Positions 42,331 through 51,532 of a DNA stretch of 64,000 nucleotides are shown one piece after another. Each line of letters starts with the position of its first letter. The stretch's first letter is position 1. A program made the translations under genes and the position numbers. Under the pieces are notes generated by a model, which had not been told where the DNA came from, made no database searches, and was given only the letters and a program-made list of their open reading frames with translations. This stretch comes from Cognatiyoonia sp965661665 (lineage in GTDB: Bacteria > Pseudomonadota > Alphaproteobacteria > Rhodobacterales > Rhodobacteraceae): the NCBI RefSeq assembly GCF_965661665.1, contig NZ_CBFIEO010000006.1:62001-126000 (forward strand), read 5' to 3'.

Positions 42331-43242
42331 ATGGCTGAATATCAAAACATCTTCACCCAAGTTCAGGTCCAAGGTCCTGCTGAAATGGGTGTCAACGAGG
42401 AAGAGTTCCGCACAAAGAATGCCAGCTTCTCAAAGCTAGCAGGTGTGTTCGGCAACGCCCAACTCGGGCCTGTCTACCTCGGTAACATGGGGATGATCTC
42501 GCTCATCACGGGTCTGATCTGGTTTGTCATGGTCGGCATGTCCTTCTGGGCGCAGGCCGATTACAACCCAGCGATCTTCATGCGCGACCTCTTTTGGTTC
42601 TCGCTTGAGCCGCCATCCCCAGGCTATGGCCTGTCCATGCCGCCACTGGATGACGGTGGATACTATCTAATCGCGTCATTCTTCTTGCTGATCTCAGTGC
42701 TGACGTGGTGGGTGCGGACGTACCTGCGGGCCGAAGCGCTGGGCATGGGCAAACATGTGGCATGGGCCTTTGCCTCCGCCATCTGGTTGTTCCTCGTGCT
42801 GGGCCTGATCCGTCCGGTCCTGATCGGCGACTGGTCGGAAATGGTGCCATACGGTGTGTTCTCACACCTTGATTGGACGAACCTCTTCTCCATCAACCAC
42901 GGAAACCTGTTCTACAATCCGTTCCACGCTTTGAGCATTGCGTTCCTGTATGGCTCTGCACTTCTCTTTGCGATGCACGGTGCGACGATCCTCGCCGTCA
43001 GCCGCTTCGGTGGTGAGCGTGAGATCGAACAGATCGTCGACCGCGGAACAGCCTCTGAACGGGCCGCACTGTTCTGGCGCTGGACCATGGGCTTCAACGC
43101 CACGATGGAAGGCATTCACCGCTGGGCGTGGTGGTTCGCCGTCCTAACTACCCTGACAGGTGGTATCGGCATCCTGCTGTCCGGCACTGTTGTCGACAAC
43201 TGGTATGTCTGGGCACAGCAACACGGCTTCGCGCCGCTCTAG
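42331..43242 (+). CDS. pufM: Photosynthetic reaction centre M subunit
   Basis: 303-residue partner of PufL with five helices, Y-G-V-F-S-H-L-D-W-T and F-Y-N-P-F-H-A-L for chlorophyll ligation, M-H-G-A-T and the iron-binding E-R and I-H-R-W segments. It ends at Q-H-G-F-A-P-L without the longer tail seen in some species that have a bound cytochrome subunit. pufX follows 15 bases later. Confidence 0.98.
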   Translation: MAEYQNIFTQVQVQGPAEMGVNEEEFRTKNASFSKLAGVFGNAQLGPVYLGNMGMISLITGLIWFVMVGMSFWAQADYNPAIFMRDLFWFSLEPPSPGYGLSMPPLDDGGYYLIASFFLLISVLTWWVRTYLRAEALGMGKHVAWAFASAIWLFLVLGLIRPVLIGDWSEMVPYGVFSHLDWTNLFSINHGNLFYNPFHALSIAFLYGSALLFAMHGATILAVSRFGGEREIEQIVDRGTASERAALFWRWTMGFNATMEGIHRWAWWFAVLTTLTGGIGILLSGTVVDNWYVWAQQHGFAPL

Positions 43243-43257
43243 AGAGGAAAACAAGAC

Positions 43258-43494
43258 ATGAGTGACGACAATATCCTCGATCTAGAAGGCCGCACACGGC
43301 TCTCCGCGGACATCACATTGCTGATGTTGAAAGGGGCCGGCTACGCAGCCATCGCGGTTCTGGCAATCTGGTTCACCATCGCTGTTATTGCAGCCATCGG
43401 TCGCGCCCTGCCGGAGGAAAGCCGCCAAAACCCTGATCCGATCAACCGCTCATCTATCGAGCTGTTGGTCGAGCCGACCACCTACGTTGGCTAA
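43258..43494 (+). CDS. pufX: PufX, core-complex quinone channel protein
   Basis: 78-residue single-helix protein. It has the PufX layout: a polar N-terminus, M-L-K-G-A-G-Y leading into one membrane helix, then G-R-A-L-P before a polar C-terminus. Rhodobacter PufX reads M-M-K-G-A-G-W and G-R-M-L-P at the same points. PufX leaves an opening in the LH1 ring so quinone can exchange. Its presence, and the absence of pufC after pufM, makes this a Rhodobacter-type puf operon. Confidence 0.87.
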   Translation: MSDDNILDLEGRTRLSADITLLMLKGAGYAAIAVLAIWFTIAVIAAIGRALPEESRQNPDPINRSSIELLVEPTTYVG

Positions 43495-43500
43495 AGAATT

Positions 43501-43525
43501 GGGTTGGGCATGGGTTGCCCAACCC
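43501..43525 (+). terminator. Stem-loop after pufX
   Basis: GGGTTGGGCA pairs perfectly with TGCCCAACCC around TGGGT, starting seven bases after the pufX stop. No T-run follows, so it may stabilise the 3' end or act with a factor. Two smaller hairpins (GGTCC-GTT-GGACC near 43567 and CCTGT-TGGCT-ACAGG near 43596) follow. The rest of 43526-43774 shows no gene. Confidence 0.6.
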
Positions 43526-43819
43526 TCCGTCATCGGGCCGCCCTCCCTGGTGGGTCCGATACCAGAAGGGTCCGTTGGACCTTTCTAGTTCCCTTCCTGT
43601 TGGCTACAGGAACTGGCGTCGTAGACTAGTCCAGCGGATTAGTTCTACGGCGTCAATTTTTATTTTCAGCCTAAAAGCATCATCAGCGGTTCCTTGCGAC
43701 CGCTATTTCCCAGTTGTGGCAAGGGTTTGCCGCTTTCATAATGTTGCCCAAACGTCGTCACAAAGACACTACGAATGTCCGATTATTTCCCCCGTATTGG
43801 ATTAAAATGCAGGGTCGAG

Positions 43820-45066
43820 ATGCTTAAAGGGTTATTAAAAAGCACTAAGACGGTCTTAGATTCGACAGGGACTCAAGGCTCAGATACCACGGATACACCT
43901 CAGCAATTCCAGCATCTGGACCTGATTGTTGTGCCTCAATCCGCGATGGACGCGTTGCCCCAGAATCCGGACGCTCTGGTCGAAGCAGTCGTGGATTACG
44001 TCAATTTCCTGTTTCATGAAGTGTAGTTCAACCGTTTCGAAATCGCGCCCGAGGCCGTTCAGCATTACCACTGCACTACTACCTTGCGCAGGTCAAAGCA
44101 GGCGGTCACGCCAAGTTTGTCGCCGATGTCGAGGCTGTCATGGCCTATATCGTTGAAGATGTGCTGACAGGGCCCCAAGCGGTGGATGCAACGGCGCACC
44201 TTAGCCTTGCGCAAGAAATGGCAGATTAGATCGCTCAGAACCCTGATGCGGTTGAAAACCCCGCAGATGCCGAAGGCGCCATCGCTTCAGAGCTGTCCGC
44301 ATTGTATACGCACTTTAGAGGGGCGGATGTTATCAAACCGTTGCGCCGCGCTCTTACGGCGTGGATTGTCGAGGTCGAAGTCATCCAAGTGGTTGATGAT
44401 TGTATCATGCCGCGGGTGCTTGAGGGGATCAAACTCCTCAATCCAAAGTGCCACCAGCGCAAAGCAAAGACGCGGATCGCGACCCTGATGAACCAGTTGT
44501 CCAATCCGGTGATGCTGGGGTTGGGTATGGCGGGCGCAATCGCAACTGATCCTGCTCCGGTATTGTCGTTGCGGCGTGGCGCAGCCTGCGTCGTTGACGA
44601 GAACAGCGCGATGACATGGCAGGTGTAAACAGCGGATGAGCCCTATTTTGGCATCGCTGACGATGCCGGTGCCCAGCTGCGGGATTACGTTGTGTAAGCT
44701 TCCGAAGGCTCAGGCGAGGATCAGATTTCCGTCGGCCCCATCGTCAGTCGCTTGTCATCATCGCAGCTCAACGCCGCCAAACAGATTTGCGAGACGTTGA
44801 ACGCAGCAATTGCGATTGAGGCACTTACATCGAAACTTCCAAAAGAAACCTCGGCTGAGTTTGCGTCCGTCCACAGTGCCAGCCCTGATGCCAAGGGTGT
44901 CCTCGGCACCTCTATCTTCATGATCGCAAACAAGGGCACGGCTGCCTTCAGCGCTGTCATTGACGAGAACGGTGCGAAACTTCTGGCAGAGCCAAGCCAT
45001 GATCTGCTGGTGGAAATGCCGCGCGCTGAAATCTCTGACTACATCGACCAGCTTCAAGCGGTGTAA
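43820..45066 (+). pseudogene. Heavily decayed gene between pufX and idi, DMP19/DUF4375-like
   Basis: From about 43820 (or 43775) the frame reads to a TAG at about 44024-44026, after V-D-Y-V-N-F-L-F-H-E-V. It resumes with F-N-R-F-E-I-A-P-E-A-V-Q-H-Y-H, shifts frame near 44080, and then continues Y-L-A-Q-V-K-A-G-G-H-A-K-F. That frame runs to 45066 with further in-frame stops: TAG at 44227 and TAA near 44626 and 44695. The Y-Y-L-A-Q-V-x-x-G-G-H segment recalls the DMP19 (DUF4375) family, but this is only memory-based. Five or so lesions show long loss of selection. It was probably never a photosynthesis gene. Confidence 0.65.
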
Positions 45067-45069
45067 GCC

Positions 45070-45606
45070 TCAGGTGTTTTCCATTACACTGCCAAAGATC
45101 AAATTGGCGTGCTTGTCGAGGTAGATCCGAATCCACGGCGTGAACACATTTGGCGTGCTCTCCACCTCTTGCCGCAGGTCTGAATAATCGACCCAGCGGA
45201 CGGCTTCGACCTCTTCGGGGTTCAAATCCATCGGCAGGGTGTCTGGCACCTCAGCCGTGAAGATCTCAACCACTTCATGCTCGATTAGCCCGTCGCCCAC
45301 ATCCGCGCGGTACTCCACTTGCCCGCGATAGGTCGGATCGACGTCTTTGATCCCAAGCTCTTCATCCAAGCGACGGTTGGCGCAAGCCAAATCCGCTTCA
45401 TCCCACATCGGATGGGTGCAGCAAGTGTTCGCCCAAAGGCCTGGGGTGTGGTACTTGCTCAAAGCCCGCTGCTGGATCAGCGTCCGGCCTTTGTTCATCA
45501 GAAAGACGCTGATCGCCTTGTGGCGATAGCCCTTCTGATGTGCCAACAGCTTTTCCACTGGCGTCAGTTCACCATCCACCCACGCTGGGATCAAAATCTC
45601 ACTCAT
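45070..45606 (-). CDS. idi: Isopentenyl-diphosphate delta-isomerase, type 1
   Basis: Interconverts isopentenyl and dimethylallyl diphosphate. 178-residue Nudix-type enzyme with the active-site Cys in W-A-N-T-C-C-T-H-P near 65, the R-R-L-D-E-E-L-G Nudix segment, and the second catalytic Glu in E-V-E-A-V-R-W-V-D-Y. It is the last gene of the leftward bchG-orf428-bchP-idi group, overlapping bchP by four bases. Confidence 0.95.
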   Translation of the reverse strand: MSEILIPAWVDGELTPVEKLLAHQKGYRHKAISVFLMNKGRTLIQQRALSKYHTPGLWANTCCTHPMWDEADLACANRRLDEELGIKDVDPTYRGQVEYRADVGDGLIEHEVVEIFTAEVPDTLPMDLNPEEVEAVRWVDYSDLRQEVESTPNVFTPWIRIYLDKHANLIFGSVMENT

Positions 45607-46784
45607 GTGCGCAGCGGCGAGACGAGGCGCGTCAGATGCGCGAGATTTTTCAGTCCGATTTTCAAGTGCGCCATGGGACGGGCCTTTACGAGCTTTTTGT
45701 TCATATAGGCCTCAAACGTCAGTTTTTGAACGTCGATGTCATGGCAGAGGGATACAAAACGTTCGCGCCGTTCGTCTGAGCGGTAATAGGCGTTTTGCAT
45801 CGCACCCAGCACGCGAAAGACCTGTCTGTGCTCTTTCATAAACAGCTTGCGGGCGAGCATCAAATCCTTTGCACGGCCTGACGCAAGTGTCGCAGCCGCC
45901 GCCGTGGCCGCCACGCGCCCACCGACCATCGCATAATAAATCCCCTCGCCAGAGGAGGGCGCAACAACGCCTGCGGCATCACCGGCGAGCACCACATCCT
46001 TGCCGTTGTCCCATCGGTCGAGCGGTTTCAGGGGGATCGGCGCGCCTTCTTTGCGGATGGTCTTGCACCCATCCAGGCCGGAGGCGACGCGCAGCGCGGC
46101 TGTTGCCTCTTTCAGATCGACGCCATCGACACCAGTGCCCATACCGACGCTGGCTGATTTGCCATGCGGGAAGACCCAGCCATAAAAATCGGGGCTAATC
46201 TCCCCATCATAGATCACGTCACAGCGCAGCGGATCATACAGTGTGGAGGGGTTGGGCGCTTCGATAATCTCATGATAGGCGATCACGTAGGGGATCGTGT
46301 CACCACCCGGCACCTCCGCACGGCCCACATCCGACCGCGCCCCATCAGCGCCGATGACAAGCTTAGTGCTCAAGCGCTGCTCATTGCCACTGATCTTGTC
46401 GCGGAATACGACATGCGTGCCATCCGCGTCCCGCTCGATCCGACGGAAGGTGCCGGTGTATCGATGCGCGCCCGCTTCCCTGGCACGGACCCGCAGGAAC
46501 TCATCGAAATGCTCCCGATCCACCATGCCGACATAGCCATTCTCAATCGGGATATCGACGCTGCGCTGGGTGGGTGAAATCATCCGCGCGGTGTTGATCT
46601 TGGCCATAATCTGGCTGTCGGGAATAAAGAAATCACGGATCAATCGCGGGGGCACCGCGCCACCGCAAGGTTTGATCCGCCCCGCTTTGTCGATCATCGC
46701 AACCATGTGGCCAGACCGGGTGAGGTCTTCTGCAGCGGTGGTTCCAGACGGTCCACCGCCCACAACGACAACATCATAGATCAT
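45603..46784 (-). CDS. bchP: Geranylgeranyl reductase
   Basis: FAD enzyme that reduces the geranylgeranyl tail of bacteriochlorophyll to phytyl. 393 residues; V-V-G-G-G-P-S-G-T-T-A-A at 7-18, K-P-C-G-G-A-V-P near 38, and D-G-A-R-S-D-V-G with the later G-D-A-A-G-V-V-A-P-S-S-G-E flavin motif. It lies between the PucC-like gene (three bases away) and idi (overlap). Confidence 0.96.
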   Translation of the reverse strand: MIYDVVVVGGGPSGTTAAEDLTRSGHMVAMIDKAGRIKPCGGAVPPRLIRDFFIPDSQIMAKINTARMISPTQRSVDIPIENGYVGMVDREHFDEFLRVRAREAGAHRYTGTFRRIERDADGTHVVFRDKISGNEQRLSTKLVIGADGARSDVGRAEVPGGDTIPYVIAYHEIIEAPNPSTLYDPLRCDVIYDGEISPDFYGWVFPHGKSASVGMGTGVDGVDLKEATAALRVASGLDGCKTIRKEGAPIPLKPLDRWDNGKDVVLAGDAAGVVAPSSGEGIYYAMVGGRVAATAAAATLASGRAKDLMLARKLFMKEHRQVFRVLGAMQNAYYRSDERRERFVSLCHDIDVQKLTFEAYMNKKLVKARPMAHLKIGLKNLAHLTRLVSPLRT

Positions 46785-46787
46785 AGC

Positions 46788-48068
46788 TTATTCCCCCGGG
46801 ACGATGGACGCCGACATGACTGGGCGATCCATTATTTTGGCCGCCATCAGGGCGGCGGCGATAAACAAGGTGGCTTCGAAAACGAAAACGCTGCCAAATG
46901 CTTGCGCGTCTGAGAGCGTGAGACGGAAGACATCTACAAGCGCCGCGCCCATCAAACCGCCAAAGCCTGCGGCAATTGCTTGCGCGGCGCCCCAAAGACC
47001 CATGCGCGTGCCTTCACGCTGTTCGCGCCCATGACCGGCCAGCGCCATCATTGATCCGATGGCCGCAACCGCGAACATGCCGTTAAAGAAGCCAAGCGTG
47101 ATGGTCGCTGGCAGCAAGGGTGCACCGGGCCCTATGGGGCCAAGCAGGGCGATGACGCCCAGCGACAGCGCTGATCCAAGGCACCCCGCCATGACCCAAC
47201 TGCGCAATGCGCCGATCTTCAGCCCTGTCGCCATGATCCCGACCGTCAGCATCCCGATGAAGACGCCGCCGTTTTGCGCACCAGATAGCGAAGTCGACTC
47301 CCCCGGCGTGAAGTTAAAGACAAGGCCCGCGTAAGGCTCCAATATCAATTCCTGCATGAAGTAGGCGGCCATCGACAAAAACACGAACAACGTAAAATTT
47401 CGGGCGTTCCGTTCTTGCCAGACGTCCTTCAACCCTTCGCGGAAGGGAGTCGGGTCCGGCTCCCGCACAGCGGTCACGCGGTTTTCGATCCCCGCAACGG
47501 CAAGGGTGGTGAGCGCTATGGCAATCAGGACCACTGCCGCAACGATGCGCAGCAACAGCGCGGGCGTATAAGGATCCAGCAAGCTGCCGACGATGCCTGC
47601 AGTCATCGCGATCCCGAAGATCATCATCAGCCACGTAATGGTGGCCGCCGCCGCGCGACGATGCGGGGCTGTGGCTGTGGCCAAAAGCGCCAACAATGAC
47701 GTGCCGGACGCTCCAACACCCAAGCCAATCAGCGCATAAGCGATGACGGAGACGATCATCCCAAGCGCAAAGCTGCCTTCGAGAACCAAGACGCCGCAGC
47801 CCGCCAGAAACGCGCCCAGCGCCAGGGCACACATGCCGCCAATGATCCAGCGGGTACGTCGCCCGCCTGTGTCAGAGGCAAAGCCCCAATGCGGGCGGGT
47901 CATCTGGATGCCATAGTGCAGGGCGACCAATGCTCCGGGTAGAACGGCTGGCAAGGCCAGCTCGACCACCATCAGACGGTTCAGCGTCGATGTGGTGAGG
48001 ACGACGATCGCGCCCAGTGCCATCTGCACCAGTCCCAATCGCATGATCTGTAGCCAGCTTAGCGTCAT
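46788..48068 (-). CDS. PucC-family MFS transporter (orf428 type, bacteriochlorophyll delivery)
   Basis: 426 residues with twelve hydrophobic segments, of the BCD/PucC branch of the major facilitator superfamily. The order bchG - this gene - bchP matches R. capsulatus orf428. Family segments include H-Y-G-I-Q-M-T-R-P-H-W-G-F-A-S-D and G-V-G-A-S-G-T-S-L-L-A-L. Members help assemble light-harvesting complexes, perhaps by delivering bacteriochlorophyll; the substrate is unproven. It begins two bases after bchG. Confidence 0.9.
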   Translation of the reverse strand: MTLSWLQIMRLGLVQMALGAIVVLTTSTLNRLMVVELALPAVLPGALVALHYGIQMTRPHWGFASDTGGRRTRWIIGGMCALALGAFLAGCGVLVLEGSFALGMIVSVIAYALIGLGVGASGTSLLALLATATAPHRRAAAATITWLMMIFGIAMTAGIVGSLLDPYTPALLLRIVAAVVLIAIALTTLAVAGIENRVTAVREPDPTPFREGLKDVWQERNARNFTLFVFLSMAAYFMQELILEPYAGLVFNFTPGESTSLSGAQNGGVFIGMLTVGIMATGLKIGALRSWVMAGCLGSALSLGVIALLGPIGPGAPLLPATITLGFFNGMFAVAAIGSMMALAGHGREQREGTRMGLWGAAQAIAAGFGGLMGAALVDVFRLTLSDAQAFGSVFVFEATLFIAAALMAAKIMDRPVMSASIVPGE

Positions 48069-48069
48069 A

Positions 48070-48978
48070 TTATCCTTCCATTGACCGCAGCGCGAAGGCC
48101 ACGATCATCATGCCGCTGATGTAAAGAACGACGCCGGTACCATTGTACCAAGGCGCCTTGGCTTTCGGGTCGCGCAGCATCACTCGCATCGCGGCGAGTT
48201 GCGCGAATAGGACGGCCGCAATGCCCAGCGCGTGAAGCGGGCGATCCCAAAGCACGAGGCAGGCGATGACCACCACTTGCGGCACCGCCATGATCCAGCA
48301 GGCCCAAAGCGCAGCCCGCTCGGGGCCCAACGTGACAGGGAGGGAGGCGACACCCATTTGCTTGTCCCCTTCCAACGCCTTGAAGTCGTTTAAGGTCATG
48401 ATCCCATGCGCGCCCAACCCGTAAAGGAGCGCGATCAGAAGGATGCTTGGCGCAGGTGCGCCCGCCGACAGAACTGCGGCCCCTGTGATCCAAGGCAGCG
48501 TTTCGTAACTCAGACCGACCACCCCCGGACCCCACCAGCCGGACCGCTTCAGCCGGACAGGTTCCGCCGAATAGGCCCAAGCGGCCAACACGGCGAGGAC
48601 GGTGGCGATAAAGCCCCAAAGCCCCAGTTGCCAGCCCACGGCCAGCGACAGTACCGACATCCCAAGCGCAATCCAAAGCCCCCATCGCCCTGGAATGCGC
48701 CCAGACGGGATCGGTCTGTTTGGTTCGTTGATTGCGTCGACATGCCGGTCGCACCAGTCGTTCGCTGCTTGGCTCATGCCGCAGACAATTGGACCGGCGA
48801 GGACGATTCCCAATAATAAAAGCAACAGGTTAATGGAAAACGTAGCCCCAGATGACACCGCCCCGCAAAGATACGCCCACATCGGTGGGAACCACGTTAT
48901 TGGCTTGATCAACGTGATTGCAGCGCGTGGCTCTGGCCAGCGCCGTTGGAGCTGTGGAATGTCTGACGTGACCGACAT
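48070..48978 (-). CDS. bchG: Bacteriochlorophyll synthase
   Basis: Membrane prenyltransferase of the UbiA family that attaches geranylgeranyl diphosphate to bacteriochlorophyllide a. 302 residues with the Mg-binding N-D-W-C-D-R-x-x-D-A-I motif near 87-97 and D-F-K-A-L-E-G-D-K near 205. It is the first gene of the leftward group; two PpsR-type sites lie just upstream. Confidence 0.96.
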   Translation of the reverse strand: MSVTSDIPQLQRRWPEPRAAITLIKPITWFPPMWAYLCGAVSSGATFSINLLLLLLGIVLAGPIVCGMSQAANDWCDRHVDAINEPNRPIPSGRIPGRWGLWIALGMSVLSLAVGWQLGLWGFIATVLAVLAAWAYSAEPVRLKRSGWWGPGVVGLSYETLPWITGAAVLSAGAPAPSILLIALLYGLGAHGIMTLNDFKALEGDKQMGVASLPVTLGPERAALWACWIMAVPQVVVIACLVLWDRPLHALGIAAVLFAQLAAMRVMLRDPKAKAPWYNGTGVVLYISGMMIVAFALRSMEG

Positions 48979-48980
48979 TC

Positions 48981-48998
48981 TGTAAGTCTAGATTGACA
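48981..48998. promoter_or_regulatory. PpsR/CrtJ-type operator 1 upstream of bchG
   Basis: TGTAAGTCTAGATTGACA fits TGT-N12-ACA and lies right before the bchG start, where it would overlap the leader or ribosome-binding region. Confidence 0.75.
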
Positions 48999-49015
48999 CT
49001 ATAAGAGTCTGCAAG

Positions 49016-49033
49016 TGTAAACATATGCGGACA
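49016..49033. promoter_or_regulatory. PpsR/CrtJ-type operator 2 upstream of bchG
   Basis: TGTAAACATATGCGGACA fits TGT-N12-ACA, 17 bases from site 1. Its left half TGTAAACATA is shared with site 2 of crtE (33573). Confidence 0.7.
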
Positions 49034-49108
49034 GACCGGGGCTCTTGGTCGCACGGCAGCGGACCAAAGCTCCTTATCAAGTGTAATTCGGGTAATGCGT
49101 CAGCCGAC

Positions 49109-50641
49109 CTACAAGAAGTGCTGCAAACCCAATGTCGCCCCAGCTGCGATCACGGCACCCAGACTGAACCAAGCCAACCGCGCCAAGCGCCGCTGCGGCT
49201 TTGGTGGTGGTGGTGGGTTGTTCCGACGGATTAGCGCCGCTTCTGCGATGGCGGGTAATTGCGGACCAAACCGCGACAGAACTATCAGCGTTTTGCCAAG
49301 GTCTTTCAACAAGGCTTTCGGCCCGATGCTTTCTTTGATGTAATTCTCCACAATCGGCTGCGCGACGTGCCAGATGTTCATGTGCGGGTCCAGTGACCGC
49401 GCGACGCCTTCGACCACAACCATCGTTCGTTGAAGCAGGATCAGCTCGGTCCGTGTTTCCATCCCGAAGCGTTCCGTCACTTCAAACAGGTAGGACAGCA
49501 ACCGCCCCATCGAAATCCGGCTGGCGTCCATGCCAAAAATTGGCTCCCCCACCGCACGCAGGGCGCGGGCAAACTCATCCACATCCTGATCGGCTGGCAC
49601 ATAGCCCGCCTCAAAATGCACTTCGGCGACCCGCTTGTAGTCCTTGCGGATGAAGCCAAACAAAATCTCCGCATAGACGCGGCGGGTGTAGGCATCAATC
49701 CGGCCCATGATGCCAAAGTCATAGGCGATGATGTCGCCATTCTCCGCCACCTTCAGGTTGCCTTGGTGCATGTCGCCATGGAAATAGCCATCGCGCAGCG
49801 CGTGGTTGAGGAACATCTGCAAAACCCGCGCTGCCAGCGCGCGGCGGTCATGCCCCGCCGCGTCCAGCCCGTCATTGTCGCCAATGCTGATCCCTTCGGC
49901 CCAATCGAGCGTCATCACCCGACGGCTCGACAAACGCCACCGCACGTTCGGCACTTCGAAACCCGCGTCCTTGGAGGTGTTCGCCGCAAACTCAGACGCG
50001 GCGGAGCTTTCGAGCCGCAGGTCAAGTTCACCTAAGACCACGCCTTCGAAATGTTCGATCACATCCATCGGGCGCAAACGGCGCGACGCGGGGGAGAGAA
50101 GCTCAATCGCCCGCGCTGCGAAATAGAACGCATCCACATCCTTGCGAAACGCCCGCTCAATCCTGGGCCGCAAAATCTTTACAGCAACCGCATCATCGCT
50201 GTCGGCCACATGTGCCTTGTGCACCTGCGCCAATGACGCCGCCGCTACGGGTTCAGAGAAGGAGGTAAAAAGCTCCTCCACCGATTGACCCAACTCGCGC
50301 TTTACCTCGGCTTTCGCCGCTTTCATCGAAAACGGGGGCAGCTTGTCCTGCAACACGCGCAACTGCACGGCTAACTCATCGCCCACCACATCGGGGCGGG
50401 TTGAGAGAACCTGACCAAACTTGATGTAAGCGGGGCCAAGTGCGGTCAGCGCACGGGGCGCGGGGGGCATGGTCACATCACCTTTGAACCCCAGCCATTG
50501 AAACGGCCAGACCAGCGACCGGAAGGTGATGCGCAGCAAAGGTCCTGCATCAAACGCATCAAGCACGACTTTCATCGCGCCGGTCCGTTCCAACGTCGCG
50601 CCTGTTCGAATCAGGCGGATGATATTGTGTGGGCCGCGCAA
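49109..50641 (-). CDS. ubiB: UbiB, atypical kinase of ubiquinone biosynthesis
   Basis: 510-residue ADCK/ABC1-family protein required for ubiquinone synthesis, held at the membrane by C-terminal helices (about 485-508). It has the K-F-G-Q nucleotide-loop motif near 93, the Ala-rich loop A-A-A-S-L-A-Q-V-H, and the kinase motifs H-G-D-M-H-Q-G-N and D-F-G-I-M-G. The TTG start follows the ubiE stop by three bases. Confidence 0.95.
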   Translation of the reverse strand: MRGPHNIIRLIRTGATLERTGAMKVVLDAFDAGPLLRITFRSLVWPFQWLGFKGDVTMPPAPRALTALGPAYIKFGQVLSTRPDVVGDELAVQLRVLQDKLPPFSMKAAKAEVKRELGQSVEELFTSFSEPVAAASLAQVHKAHVADSDDAVAVKILRPRIERAFRKDVDAFYFAARAIELLSPASRRLRPMDVIEHFEGVVLGELDLRLESSAASEFAANTSKDAGFEVPNVRWRLSSRRVMTLDWAEGISIGDNDGLDAAGHDRRALAARVLQMFLNHALRDGYFHGDMHQGNLKVAENGDIIAYDFGIMGRIDAYTRRVYAEILFGFIRKDYKRVAEVHFEAGYVPADQDVDEFARALRAVGEPIFGMDASRISMGRLLSYLFEVTERFGMETRTELILLQRTMVVVEGVARSLDPHMNIWHVAQPIVENYIKESIGPKALLKDLGKTLIVLSRFGPQLPAIAEAALIRRNNPPPPPKPQRRLARLAWFSLGAVIAAGATLGLQHFL

Positions 50642-50644
50642 GTC

Positions 50645-51394
50645 TTAGAGCTTCCACCCAGAGTGAAGGGCGGCAATGCCCATCGTCAGATTGCGGTACT
50701 TGGTGTTTTCGAACCCAGCGTCGCGGATCATGCCAAGGAACGTCTCTTGATCTGGGAACTTACGGATCGATTCCACCAGATACTGATAGCTGTTCGCGTC
50801 ATTGGCGATCAGTTGCCCCATGCGCGGGATGACATTGAAGGAATAAAGGTCGTAGGCCTCTTGCATCATGTCATTAGGGATCTGGCTGAACTCCAACACC
50901 ATCAACCGCCCGCCAGGTTTCAACACGCGGTAGGCTTCTTCCAATGCTTTCTGAGGTCGCGTCACATTCCGGATGCCAAAGCTGATCGTGTAGAAGTCAT
51001 ATGTGTTGTCCTCAAACGGCAGCACCATCGCGTCGCCCACAACCCATTCTAGACTGTCAGACAGGCTCGCCGCTTCTGCGCGCTTGCGCCCTTCGATCAG
51101 CATCGGTTCGGTTAGGTCGAGCACAGTCGCGTGCCCTGAACCCGCGCGTTTCAGAAAGCGGAAGGAAATGTCGCCCGTGCCGCCTGCCACGTCGAGCAGT
51201 TTTTGACCGGCCCGCGGGGCCAGCCAATCCATCATCGCATTCTTCCAGATTCGGTGGATGCCCACGGACATCACATCATTCATGATGTCATACTTATTGG
51301 CGACGGAACTGAAGACACCCTGCACACGGCCTGCCTTCTCCCCCTCGGGGACGGTTTCAAATCCGAAATGCGTTGTCTGGGATTCGTCGGTCAT
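50645..51394 (-). CDS. ubiE: Ubiquinone/menaquinone C-methyltransferase
   Basis: SAM-dependent C-methyltransferase of ubiquinone synthesis. 249 residues with F-S-S-V-A-N-K-Y-D-I-M-N-D near 29, motif I L-L-D-V-A-G-G-T-G-D near 67 and S-F-G-I-R-N-V-T-R near 140. First gene of the ubiE-ubiB operon and divergent from mutM. Confidence 0.97.
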   Translation of the reverse strand: MTDESQTTHFGFETVPEGEKAGRVQGVFSSVANKYDIMNDVMSVGIHRIWKNAMMDWLAPRAGQKLLDVAGGTGDISFRFLKRAGSGHATVLDLTEPMLIEGRKRAEAASLSDSLEWVVGDAMVLPFEDNTYDFYTISFGIRNVTRPQKALEEAYRVLKPGGRLMVLEFSQIPNDMMQEAYDLYSFNVIPRMGQLIANDANSYQYLVESIRKFPDQETFLGMIRDAGFENTKYRNLTMGIAALHSGWKL

Positions 51395-51532
51395 GGCGGC
51401 GGCTCACGTTCAGTTCTCATGGGTGAATTATACCTCTTACCCCAAAAGGACAAATGTCATTACGCCACAGGGTGTTGTAATTTCTATCGCCCGCGCTCTA
51501 TTTCGGAGGGCACTGGAACATGAAGGGTCGCT

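Noticed and set aside
21591..44700. Reassigned stop codons explaining the many in-frame TAG, TAA and TGA
   Set aside because: All three stops occur inside decayed genes, while dozens of intact genes use them normally as ends, and several lesions are frameshifts.
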